Below, in pieces: positions 41,918 through 50,048 of a DNA stretch of 64,000 nucleotides. A program made the position numbers and the translations under genes. How positions within the stretch are numbered: position 1 is the first letter of the stretch; each line of letters begins with the position of its first letter. The DNA is taken from assembly GCF_900090225.1 (NCBI RefSeq), contig NZ_FMHY01000002.1, positions 6,448,001-6,512,000 on the forward strand, given 5' to 3'. This stretch comes from Micromonospora eburnea. Its GTDB lineage: Bacteria; Actinomycetota; Actinomycetes; Mycobacteriales; Micromonosporaceae. The notes under the pieces are model-generated. The model saw nothing but the letters and a program-made list of their open reading frames with translations, did no database searches and had not been told where the DNA came from.

Positions 41918-44836
41918 TCAGGCGAGCAGCGCCTCCAGCCGGCGGTTCACCGCGGCCAGGGTCGCCCGGACCACCGCCTGCCGGGGATCCCCGGCGACCA
42001 GGGCGGACCCGGCGAGCTGCTCGACCCAGCCGTCGCAGACCAGCAGCACCACCACGGTGGCCACCTCGCAGTTGCCGAACGGGACCACGGCGGCGTGCTC
42101 GACGAAGCACCGCCCCCGTTCGCCGTCCGGGGCCGCCGGGCCGAGCAGCTCGTCCACCGCCGCCGCGGCGGCCACCGCGCAGAGCCGCAGCACGTACGCG
42201 TCGACCGCCGGCCCGGTGGAGTGGCCCTCCGCCGTCCGGCTGCCGGCGATCAGGCGTACCTCGACGGTGGCGTCGAGGCCGAAGGTGCTCACCTGGACAT
42301 GGTCGATCACCACCCGTGGCCCCGGCACGCCGCCGGTGTCCAGCGGCCGGGAGGGCGCGGTCTCCGTCGTGGTCATCTGCCCACCGGAGTACGACGCGCC
42401 GAGAGTGGCCGGGCTGCCGGTGGCCGCACCGGGGGCCGGGGCGGCGGCGAGCGAGGACTCCTCGACGGCCGCCCGACCCCGGTGGACCGGGGCCTGCCGA
42501 CGCCGGCGCTGCGGTTCACCGCCCGGTTCCGCGCCTTCGGGAGCCTCGGCGACCCGCCCCTGCGCCGCACGCGGCTCGGCAGCGCGGCCCTGCGCCGCAC
42601 GCGATTCCGCGGCGGGCGGCTGCGCCGGCCGGCGACGGATGGGGGGCGGCGGGGCGGCGGGGGCGCCGGGCAGGTTCTGCGGTGCCGCGGCCAGCCCCAT
42701 CCGCTCCTGGAGCAGCCGGGCCACCAGCCGGCTCACCTCGGCCGGGTCGGCACCGTCGGCGAGGTCGAGCCGGAGACTGTGCGCCCCGGCCGGGGTACGG
42801 CGCAGAGCGGCGTCCCGCACGCCGGCGACCTCGCGGACGGCGTCGAGGATGGCGTTGACATCGAAGCCCTCAGGTCGCTCGCGCAGCGGTGCCGGCTCGT
42901 CGTCGCGGCGCAGGTGGGTGGCGATGCGGGCGAGTTCCGGAGTTTCGGCGGACGGCTCCACGGCGGGCGGCTCCGGCACGCCGGGCACATCCGGTTCGGC
43001 GGGTACGCGCTGCGGCAGCACCACCGGCGCGGGCTCGGCCGACTCGGCGCTCGGCACCGGCTGGCCCGGCCGGGAACCGGCGACCGGCTCGGCCGGCGGC
43101 ACGGGCTCGGGCGCCGCCCGGCGGGCCGCATAGGGAGGCGCGCTCGTCGGGGTGGCCGTGGGGGTGTGGTCGAAGCGGGTCGCCCCGCTCGCGGCGGTGG
43201 CCGGACCGGCGGGCGGCTCGGCGGGCACGCCCCGCGGTCGGTACGGCCCGGTGTCGCGCGCCTCGCCCGGCCGTATCCCCGCCTGGGGGGCGTGGCCGGT
43301 GGGTACCGGATCGTCGTACCCGGTGGCCGGGGTGCCGGACGCCTCGCGCGGGACCGGCGGAGCACTCGTCGGGGTGGCGTGCGGCGGTGCGTTGAACGGG
43401 GTCACCGGGACGGGCGGCCCGGCCCAGGACGGCCGCTCACGGGTCTCCCGCCCCGCCGGCTCGTACCCCGGTCGGGGCTCGGCCTCGGCGCGGGGCGCCT
43501 CGTACGACCGGGCCGGCTCGGGCGCCCACTCGGCGGCACGCTCCGCACGGGCGCGGCGGCCCACCGGCTCGCCCTCGTGCGCCCGCCGCCCGGCAGGCTC
43601 GTCGTCGGCGCGGCGTCCGGCGGGCTCGTCCTCACCGGGCCACCGGGGTGCCCAGCCGCCACCCCAGCTCGGCGGAGTCCAGTTCGATTCCTCGGCCGGC
43701 GCCGGCCCGCGCTCGTCGGCCGGCCCGGCGCGCCGGTCGTCGGCCGATGCGGCGCGCGGCTCCTCGACGGGGTCCAGGCGCTCCGCCGCCGGGCCGATGT
43801 CCCCCTCGGTGGATGGCGGCGAAGCCGGGCGCTCAGCCCACCCGTGCGACAGCGACGGCCGCTCGGCCGGCGGCTCCGAAGACGCCCGGTCGGCCCATCC
43901 GTGGGACCGCGACGGCGGCTCGCCCGGCGACTCCGACGCCCGATCGGCCCAGCCCCCGTGGGACCGCGACGGCGGCTCGGCCGGCGGCTCCGCCGCCCGG
44001 TCGGCCCAGCCCTGGGACAGCGACGGCGGCTCCGCGGAGGCGCTGTCGGCCCAGCCGTGGGACGGCGACTCGGGCGACGGCCGATCGGCCCACCGCTGCG
44101 ACAGCGACGGCGGCTCGGCCGGCCCGGAGGATGCCCGATCGGCTCGCCCGTGGGACCGCGACGGCGGCTCGGCCGGCGACTCCGCCGCCCGATCAGCCCA
44201 GCCCTGCGACAGCGACGGCGGCGGGTCGGCGGTGGCGGTCGGCTCGGCGGTCGGGGCGTGCAGGCCGGGCGGCATCTCGAAACCGGAGGCGGCGGCGCCG
44301 ACCGGTGGCACCTGGAGGGCCGGCGGCGCGGACGACGGGATGCCGCCCTCGGCCCAGCGGGCGGCCCGGCCGGCCGACGGGTCGTCCGAGGAGTGCCGGG
44401 CCGGCCCGGCCTCCGCCTCGGCGGGCGGCTGCTCCTTCGCCGGGACCGGCCGCTGGGCCGGTACGACCAGCCGATCGCCGTCGGTCTCCCGGCGCGGTTC
44501 GTCGACGGGCGGGGCACTCACCGGCGCCTGGCGGTTCACAGGCGGTTCCTCCCCGGCGTGTGGCACGCCGTTGACGTGGTGACCGTTGACCCGGCCCGAC
44601 GGCTCGTTGGGCGGCAGGGGCAGCGGAGCCGGCAGGTCGCCGTGCCGGGGGGACGAGGCGCCCCAGCCGGTCGTGGCATCAGGACGGGGCCAGCCGTTGG
44701 GGACCTCCGCGCCCCGGGCCCAGCCGGTCGCCGGGGGCGCCCACCCGCTGCCGACCCGGGCCGGGTCGTGGTGCTGGCCCGTCCCGTCGCCGTGCTCTCC
44801 CGGGGTGGCGGCTCCGGGTTGGCCTGATTCACTCAC
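41918..44836 (-). CDS. Large disordered repeat protein with conserved C-terminal domain (972 aa)
   Basis: The first 800 or so residues are Pro/Ala/Glu/Arg-rich and contain many diverged copies of a unit like EPPSLSQGWADRASSEPPA (about 325-400). The last 120 residues form a folded domain (VVIDHVQVSTFGLDATVEVRL, GPAVDAYVLRLCAVAAAAAVDEL, VVVLLVCDGWVEQLAGSALV). GTG 44834-44836 is preceded by AAGGAG. No signal peptide is seen. The gene is divergent from a TetR regulator. I do not recognise the C-terminal domain; it recalls the fold used by small actinobacterial regulators, but this is uncertain. Confidence 0.7.
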   Translation of the reverse strand: MSESGQPGAATPGEHGDGTGQHHDPARVGSGWAPPATGWARGAEVPNGWPRPDATTGWGASSPRHGDLPAPLPLPPNEPSGRVNGHHVNGVPHAGEEPPVNRQAPVSAPPVDEPRRETDGDRLVVPAQRPVPAKEQPPAEAEAGPARHSSDDPSAGRAARWAEGGIPSSAPPALQVPPVGAAASGFEMPPGLHAPTAEPTATADPPPSLSQGWADRAAESPAEPPSRSHGRADRASSGPAEPPSLSQRWADRPSPESPSHGWADSASAEPPSLSQGWADRAAEPPAEPPSRSHGGWADRASESPGEPPSRSHGWADRASSEPPAERPSLSHGWAERPASPPSTEGDIGPAAERLDPVEEPRAASADDRRAGPADERGPAPAEESNWTPPSWGGGWAPRWPGEDEPAGRRADDEPAGRRAHEGEPVGRRARAERAAEWAPEPARSYEAPRAEAEPRPGYEPAGRETRERPSWAGPPVPVTPFNAPPHATPTSAPPVPREASGTPATGYDDPVPTGHAPQAGIRPGEARDTGPYRPRGVPAEPPAGPATAASGATRFDHTPTATPTSAPPYAARRAAPEPVPPAEPVAGSRPGQPVPSAESAEPAPVVLPQRVPAEPDVPGVPEPPAVEPSAETPELARIATHLRRDDEPAPLRERPEGFDVNAILDAVREVAGVRDAALRRTPAGAHSLRLDLADGADPAEVSRLVARLLQERMGLAAAPQNLPGAPAAPPPPIRRRPAQPPAAESRAAQGRAAEPRAAQGRVAEAPEGAEPGGEPQRRRRQAPVHRGRAAVEESSLAAAPAPGAATGSPATLGASYSGGQMTTTETAPSRPLDTGGVPGPRVVIDHVQVSTFGLDATVEVRLIAGSRTAEGHSTGPAVDAYVLRLCAVAAAAAVDELLGPAAPDGERGRCFVEHAAVVPFGNCEVATVVVLLVCDGWVEQLAGSALVAGDPRQAVVRATLAAVNRRLEALLA
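43825..44222 (-). repeat. Tandem coding repeat (SLSQGWADRA units)
   Basis: Eight to nine units of about 36-54 bp, with core GGxTGGGCCGACC on the minus strand, encode PPSLSQGWADRA or PPSRSHGWADRA variants. Units differ in length by spacers such as AEPPAEPP. Boundaries are approximate. Confidence 0.7.
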
Positions 44837-44985
44837 CGTGCGCTCCTTGGTCGCCCCCGCTGAGGCTACCGTGTGGCGACAGTGGCGATAAGTTACAGCG
44901 GCGGGCCAATTCCGCGACGGGTTCACGAACCCCGACCGGTTCGGGTGATAAGTGCCGGCTCGTACGACGAAACTCGGAGGTTCCC

Positions 44986-45624
44986 ATGACCGCTGTGGGG
45001 AACGGTGCGCACACCGCCGGCCGGCCCACCCGCCTGCCCCGCTCGGCGCGGCGCAAGCAACTGCTCGCCGCCGCCCAGGAGGTGTTCGTCGCGCAGGGCT
45101 ACCACGCCGCCGCGATGGACGACATCGCCGAGCGGGCGGGAGTCTCCAAGCCCGTCCTCTACCAGCACTTCCCTGGGAAGATGGAGCTCTACCTGGCGCT
45201 GCTGGACACGCACTGCGACGCCATCGTGGCCAAGGTGCACGACGCGATGCGCGGCACCAACGACAACAAGGAGCGGGTCAGCGCCTCGGTGCGCGCGTAC
45301 TTCGATTTCGTCGACCACGAGAGCGAGGCGTTCCGGCTGGTCTTCGAGTCGGACCTGCGCAACGACCCGGCCGTCCGACAGCGGGTGGAGCGGGTCGAGC
45401 AGGGCGCGATCGCCGCGATCACCGACACCATCATCTCGGACACCGGGGTGAGCCGGGCGCATGCCGAACTGCTCGCCTCCGGCCTGGTCGGCGCGGCGGA
45501 GACGGCCGCGCAGTTCTGGCTGGCCAGCGGCCGGCAGGTGCCCAAGGCGGAGGCCGAGGCGCTGGTCGCCGCCCTCTCCTGGCGGGGCATCGCCAGCTTC
45601 CCGCTGCAAGGTGAGTCAGCCTGA
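44986..45624 (+). CDS. TetR family transcriptional regulator
   Basis: This 212-residue protein has an N-terminal helix-turn-helix (about 20-66: LLAAAQEVFVAQGYHAAAMDDIAERAGVSKPVLYQHFPGK, given here as two joined family segments: AAQEVFVAQGYHAAAMDDIA and GVSKPVLYQHFPGK) and an all-helical ligand domain. It lies in front of the DUF3107 and helicase genes, a conserved actinobacterial order, and is divergent from the large repeat-protein gene, so it could control both directions. Confidence 0.92.
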   Translation: MTAVGNGAHTAGRPTRLPRSARRKQLLAAAQEVFVAQGYHAAAMDDIAERAGVSKPVLYQHFPGKMELYLALLDTHCDAIVAKVHDAMRGTNDNKERVSASVRAYFDFVDHESEAFRLVFESDLRNDPAVRQRVERVEQGAIAAITDTIISDTGVSRAHAELLASGLVGAAETAAQFWLASGRQVPKAEAEALVAALSWRGIASFPLQGESA

Positions 45625-45689
45625 CCATCGGCCCCACAGATCGGATAGCCTTCTCACGGCGGCTCTTTCGCCCCAGTTGAGGAGGCACT

Positions 45690-45917
45690 GTGGAGGTCAA
45701 GATCGGCGTGCAGTACGCGCCGCGGGAGCTGGTCCTGGAGAGCGCGCAGTCGCCGGCCGAGATCGAGCGGATCGTGACCGACGCCGTCGCCAAGGGTGAG
45801 GGCACCCTCTCCCTGACCGACGAGAAGGGCCGGCGGGTCATCGTGCCGGTCAGCAAGGTCGCCTATGTCGAGATCGCGGAGGCCTCGCCCCGCGCGGTCG
45901 GGTTCACCGTCCGCTGA
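45690..45917 (+). CDS. DUF3107 family protein (75 aa)
   Basis: This small protein begins MEVKIGVQYAPRELVLES and contains GRRVIVPVSKVAYVEI, matching a conserved actinobacterial family usually found next to this TetR gene. It starts at GTG 45690 with GAGGAGG upstream. Its function is unknown; it may be a small ATP-binding or regulatory protein. Confidence 0.88.
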   Translation: MEVKIGVQYAPRELVLESAQSPAEIERIVTDAVAKGEGTLSLTDEKGRRVIVPVSKVAYVEIAEASPRAVGFTVR

Positions 45918-46126
45918 CTCCCCGCCGGGTCGCCGTGGCGGGGGACGACCGCCGCCACGGCGCCGCCGGATCTAGTTTCACCAGCCGGACGAAGATCACC
46001 CGCGCGGTACGCGCCACCGTCACCCGTACGGTGCGCGCGACCGGCGCGGTGAGTCCCCCCGGTCCGCCCCGTACGCCCCGGGGGCCGGAAGCAGGTCGGC
46101 CAGGGCGGGATCGAGGCGCAGATCTT

Positions 46127-46200
46127 GATCAACTCCGTGTGCGGCACATGGTGCTCCCGGTCGCAGCGGATCCCGCCACGTGCGGGGCATGGAGTGGATC
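46127..46200. repeat. Palindromic repeat, GATCAACTC family, copy 2
   Basis: Arms 46127-46151 and 46176-46200 pair at 19 of 25 positions around a 24-nt centre. The left arm begins GATCAACTCCGTGTGCGGCA, differing by one base from the element at 13584-13654. It lies in the spacer between the DUF3107 and helicase genes. Confidence 0.7.
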
Positions 46201-46505
46201 ACCTGCTGTGGGCGCGCGAGCACAGGCTTCCGCCCGATCACCGGCAAACCGCCCGGTAATCTATGGCTCAGGTCACAGGAAAGCGCCCTGGACGTGCCCT
46301 GGTCAGCGGAATCTGCGCGGCTTGGGAGCGGTTCAGGTAGTATGGAACAGTTGCCGTGGGCACCGATCTGATTACAGCGGTCCCCGGCGCGCGCGTGCGG
46401 CCCGGTCAGGCTCGGCGTACCGCCCCCGACCGTGTGGCCCGCGCCATACCGATCGCGCCCTGAGGACTTGAGGGGCGCACCACGAGAGGGCACCCCCAAA
46501 TCCAT
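46201..46505 (+). other. Long leader region upstream of the DEAD-box helicase
   Basis: This 305-bp stretch directly upstream of the helicase gene has no convincing gene. TAATCT and TAGTAT boxes (near 46256 and 46339) resemble -10 elements but lack clear -35 partners. A long untranslated leader would fit cold-shock-type control seen for many DEAD-box helicase genes, but this is inference. Confidence 0.35.
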
Positions 46506-48146
46506 ATGAGCGAGCAGACTCAAGGCCAGCCGTTGGCCACCACCGTTCCGGTTCGTCCGGAAGCTCCCACATTCGCCGCACTCGGCGCCCGACCGGAGAC
46601 CGTCGAGGCCCTCGCGGCCGCCGGCATCACCCACGCGTTCGCGATCCAGGAGTACGCGCTGCCGATCGCGCTGCGCGGCGTCGACCTGATCGGTCAGGCG
46701 CCCACCGGCACCGGCAAGACCCTCGGCTTCGGCATCCCGCTGCTGGAGCGGGTGTTCGCCCCGTCCGAGGGCGGCGACGGCCAGCCGCAGGCGCTGGTCG
46801 TCGTACCCACCCGCGAGCTGGGCCTCCAGGTCGCCAAGGACCTGGACACCGCCGGCCGTACCCGGGGCGTCCGGGTGCTGCCGATCTACGGCGGGGTGGC
46901 GTACGAGCCGCAGATCGAGGCGCTGCGCAAGGGCGTCGAGATCCTGGTCGGCACCCCGGGCCGGCTGCTGGACCTGGCGAAGCAGAAGCACCTGCGGCTC
47001 GACCGGGTGCACGCGCTGGTGCTGGACGAGGCCGACCGGATGCTCGACCTGGGCTTCCTGGACGACGTCGAGAAGATCCTGGCGATGCTGCCGGAGGACC
47101 GGCAGACCATGCTCTTCTCGGCGACCATGCCGGACCCGATCGTCGCGCTGTCCCGGCGCTTCCTGCGCCACCCGATCACCATCCACGCCGGGCACACCGC
47201 CGAGACCGGCCCGAACCCGCAGACCCGCCAGCTGGTCTACCGCACCCACTCGCTCAACAAGGTCGAGATCGTGGCGCGGATCCTCCAGGCGGAGGGGCGG
47301 GGCCTGACCATGGTCTTCACCCGTACCAAGCGGGCCGCCGACCGGGTCGCCGAGGACCTCGACTTCCGTGGCTTCGCGGTCGCCGCGGTGCACGGCGACC
47401 TGGGTCAGGGCGCGCGGGAGCGGGCGCTGCGGGCGTTCCGGGCCGGCAAGATCGACACGCTGGTCGCCACCGACGTGGCCGCCCGGGGCATCGACGTCAC
47501 CGGCGTCACCCACGTCATCAACTACGACTGCCCCGAGGACCAGGACACCTACACCCACCGGATCGGTCGTACCGGCCGGGCCGGCGCGAGCGGCGTGGCG
47601 GTGACCTTCGTCGACTGGGACGACATGCCCCGCTGGCGGATCATCGACAAGACCCTCGGGCTCGACATGCCCGAGCCGCCGGAGACGTACCACACCTCCG
47701 CGCACCTCTACACCGACCTGGACATCTCCCGGGACGTCTCCGGCACCCTGCCGAGCGCCGAGCGCACCCGCGCCGGGCTGTCGGCGGAGGCCGAGGAGGA
47801 CCTGGGCGGCGGTCGGTCCCGGCGGGGCGAGCGCGGCGCGCGGCGCGGCGAGGGCCGCGGCCGGGAGCGCCGCCGGGGTCGCGGGGGCGACACCGAGGGC
47901 GACACCGCCGCCGCGGTGCCCGACGCCGAGGGCGGCGACCGGGCCCCGCGCCGCCGCCGGCGCCGCCGGGCCGGCGAGGTGGTCGCGGGAGAGCAGCCGA
48001 CCACGGTGATCGCCGCCGAGGGCGGGTCCGAGCCGACCGCGCCGGCCGCCGAGGGTGAAGCGGTGCCCAGGCCCCGCCGCCGCCGGCGCCGTCGGGGCGG
48101 GGCTGGTTCGGGCGCCGGTACGCCGACCGAAGCAACCGCCGACTGA
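46506..48146 (+). CDS. DEAD-box ATP-dependent RNA helicase (RhlE-like)
   Basis: This 546-residue protein has all core motifs: Q motif (FAIQEYALPIA), Walker A APTGTGKT (65-72), PTRELGLQV, DEAD (172-175), SAT (FSATMP) and HRIGRTGRAG. From about residue 430 a basic RG-rich tail (RRGERGARRGEGRGRERRRG and RRRRRRRRAGE-like stretches) probably binds RNA. It acts in RNA or ribosome remodelling. ATG 46506 starts at the end of a long leader; a terminator hairpin follows. Confidence 0.93.
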   Translation: MSEQTQGQPLATTVPVRPEAPTFAALGARPETVEALAAAGITHAFAIQEYALPIALRGVDLIGQAPTGTGKTLGFGIPLLERVFAPSEGGDGQPQALVVVPTRELGLQVAKDLDTAGRTRGVRVLPIYGGVAYEPQIEALRKGVEILVGTPGRLLDLAKQKHLRLDRVHALVLDEADRMLDLGFLDDVEKILAMLPEDRQTMLFSATMPDPIVALSRRFLRHPITIHAGHTAETGPNPQTRQLVYRTHSLNKVEIVARILQAEGRGLTMVFTRTKRAADRVAEDLDFRGFAVAAVHGDLGQGARERALRAFRAGKIDTLVATDVAARGIDVTGVTHVINYDCPEDQDTYTHRIGRTGRAGASGVAVTFVDWDDMPRWRIIDKTLGLDMPEPPETYHTSAHLYTDLDISRDVSGTLPSAERTRAGLSAEAEEDLGGGRSRRGERGARRGEGRGRERRRGRGGDTEGDTAAAVPDAEGGDRAPRRRRRRRAGEVVAGEQPTTVIAAEGGSEPTAPAAEGEAVPRPRRRRRRRGGAGSGAGTPTEATAD

Positions 48147-48159
48147 CAGCGGATGGACA

Positions 48160-48192
48160 ACGGCCCTCGGACCACACCGGCCCGGGGGCCGT
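48160..48192 (+). terminator. Terminator of the DEAD-box helicase gene
   Basis: An 11-bp stem with one T-G wobble (arms 48160-48170 and 48182-48192) is followed by a pyrimidine-rich stretch (CCCCTCTCTTCCCC), 13 bp after the stop codon. Confidence 0.65.
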
Positions 48193-48222
48193 CCCCTCTC
48201 TTCCCCACCCCACCCCGCTCAG

Positions 48223-48286
48223 CGCGTTGATCATGGCGTTACCGCCACGACACGCCGTGGTGGAGGGCGACAACTTCATGATCAGC
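48223..48286. repeat. Imperfect palindrome with TGATCATG arms
   Basis: The ends CGCGTTGATCATGG (48223-48236) and CATGATCAGCG (48276-48286) are complementary with a small indel, and the interior pairs partly (GCCACGA/CGTGGTGG). It lies upstream of the methyltransferase gene. It may belong to the dispersed palindromes of this genome. Confidence 0.45.
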
Positions 48287-48334
48287 GGGTTCGGGCGGGG
48301 TGGGGCGCGCCGAGGACGTGAGGAAGATGGAGTA

Positions 48335-49486
48335 ATGCCGGAACCGTTGGACGCCGCCCTGACCGAGGTGCGGGCGCTGCTGCTCGACCCTGCTCTGACC
48401 CGGGCGGTCGCCGCCGGCCGCCGCCGTGGTCAGCACCCGTCGGTGGTCCGCGCCGAACTGCGTCCGGTCGTCCTCAAGGCCGGCCCTCGGCTTCAGATCT
48501 CCACCTCCGACGGCGCTCGGCCGTACACCCGGAACGTGGCGCCGGGCGCGGAGGCCGATGCCGCCGTCGACGCGCTGCTCGCCGAACCGTTCGGCAACTG
48601 GCACGTGGAGACGGCCGGCACGACGCTCCAACTGCGGGTGACCAAGTCGGGCGAGGCGCAGGTGCACCGGGCCGCGGCCAGCCGCCCGGCAGCCGAGCCG
48701 GGCGGTCACGACCGGACCAAGGAGTATCTGCTCGACCCGGGCGACCCGATCTTCGCGGAGATCGGCGGCTCGGCGGCCAAGCGCCGCCAGGTGGACGCGT
48801 TCCTACGCGCGCTGTCCGCCACCCTGCCGGACGACCTGACCGGGCCGCTGCGGGTCGTCGACCTGGGCTGCGGCAACGCGTACCTGACCTTCGCCGCGTA
48901 CCGGTACCTGATCGGGCACGGGCTGGATGTGACGCTGGTCGGGGTGGACGTCCGCGAGGACCAGCGCCAGCGCAACACCGAGCTGGCCGAGCGGCTGGGC
49001 TGGGCCGACCGGGTGCGCTTCGTGGCCGGCAGCATCGCCGACGCGGTGGTCGAGCCGACCCCCGACCTGGTGCTGGCGCTGCACGCCTGCGACACCGCCA
49101 CCGACGAGGCGCTGGCCCGGGCCGTACGGTGGGGTGCCCGCTGGGTGCTCGCCGCCCCCTGCTGCCACCACGACGTGGCGGCCCAACTGCGCGCCCGGCC
49201 GGCGCCGGGGCCGTACGGGCTGCTCACCCGGCAGGGCATCCTGCGCGAGCGGTTCGCGGACGTGCTGACCGACGCGCTGCGCTCCGGCCTGCTCCGGCTG
49301 CACGGATACCGGGCCGAGGTGGTGGAGTTCGTCGACTCCCGGCACACCCCGCGCAACCTGCTGATCCGGGCCCGGCTGACCGCGACGGCGCCGACCGAGG
49401 GCCAACGGGCCGAATACCAGGAACTGGTCGACCAGTGGGGCGTCACGCCCCGGTTGGCGACGCTGTTGGCCGAGTCACCGGCCTGA
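48335..49486 (+). CDS. SAM-dependent methyltransferase, Methyltransf_32 (METTL25/RRNAD1-like)
   Basis: This 383-residue protein has motif I VVDLGCGNAYLTFAAYRYL, VTLVGVDVREDQRQRNTELA, LALHACDTATDEAL and the distinctive APCCHHDVAAQL segment typical of this family. I chose the ATG at 48335 (MPEPLDAALTEV) after GGAAGATGGAG; the frame is open upstream through the palindrome. The substrate is unknown; eukaryotic relatives are poorly characterised. The N-terminal 130 residues are a separate, less conserved domain. Confidence 0.85.
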   Translation: MPEPLDAALTEVRALLLDPALTRAVAAGRRRGQHPSVVRAELRPVVLKAGPRLQISTSDGARPYTRNVAPGAEADAAVDALLAEPFGNWHVETAGTTLQLRVTKSGEAQVHRAAASRPAAEPGGHDRTKEYLLDPGDPIFAEIGGSAAKRRQVDAFLRALSATLPDDLTGPLRVVDLGCGNAYLTFAAYRYLIGHGLDVTLVGVDVREDQRQRNTELAERLGWADRVRFVAGSIADAVVEPTPDLVLALHACDTATDEALARAVRWGARWVLAAPCCHHDVAAQLRARPAPGPYGLLTRQGILRERFADVLTDALRSGLLRLHGYRAEVVEFVDSRHTPRNLLIRARLTATAPTEGQRAEYQELVDQWGVTPRLATLLAESPA

Positions 49487-49627
49487 CGGGCGACGCCCGG
49501 CCACGATGCCCGTGGCACCGAGGGCCGGTCCCGTTCCGACCATTCAGTCGGTTGCTTCCGCGTACCGCCGTACTACCCTCGTAGGCGCACCGTCCCGTGC
49601 TCCAGCGGAAGGAACAGTCCCAGGCGG

Positions 49628-50044
49628 ATGGGTTCGGCAGAGGTTTCGCCGCAGATGGCCTTCGCACGCTTCGTGCGGCGCGCCATCGACGACGCCCGGG
49701 AGGAGCGCGGCTGGACGGTGACCGATCTGGCCGCGCACACCGGCGTGGGCCGGTCCACCGTGTTCCGCTGGCTGGCCGGCGACTGGCAGGACTACCCCGA
49801 GTTGGCCAAGGTACGCGGCTTCTGTGCCGCGCTCGACCTGCCGGTGGCGGCCGCCTTCCGCGCGCTCGGCCTGCCCGACGCCGCTCCGCTTCCCCGCCGC
49901 CGGGCGGAGGACGCCCCGGTTGAGGCGGACGTCCGGGTGATCCTGGAGCGGCTGGCCGATCCGAGCGTCCCCGCCGAGGAGAAGCACCACATCCGCGACC
50001 TGCTCCGCTACCTGGCCCGCCGGCCGATCCGCCGGGCCGGCTGA
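49628..50044 (+). CDS. XRE-family helix-turn-helix regulator
   Basis: This 138-residue protein has a Cro/C1-type helix-turn-helix at about 15-75 (RGWTVTDLAAHTGVGRSTVFRWLAG) and a helical C-terminal tail (VRVILERLADPSVPAEEKHHIRDLLRYLA). The start is uncertain: ATG 49628 or ATG 49655 (MAFARFVRRAID) are both possible, with no strong ribosome-binding site for either. It is convergent with the YtkA-like gene. Confidence 0.78.
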   Translation: MGSAEVSPQMAFARFVRRAIDDAREERGWTVTDLAAHTGVGRSTVFRWLAGDWQDYPELAKVRGFCAALDLPVAAAFRALGLPDAAPLPRRRAEDAPVEADVRVILERLADPSVPAEEKHHIRDLLRYLARRPIRRAG

Positions 50045-50048
50045 CCGT

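Noticed and set aside
41819..44827. A 1002-codon open frame on the plus strand opposite the large repeat protein
   Set aside because: It is antisense to a gene with a good ribosome-binding site, has the composition expected of a GC-rich antiphase frame (Arg/Gly/Val-rich), and shows no recognisable domain.
45935..46471. Open frames in the spacer between the DUF3107 and helicase genes
   Set aside because: They run through the palindromic repeat, have no ribosome-binding sites and show no family similarity.
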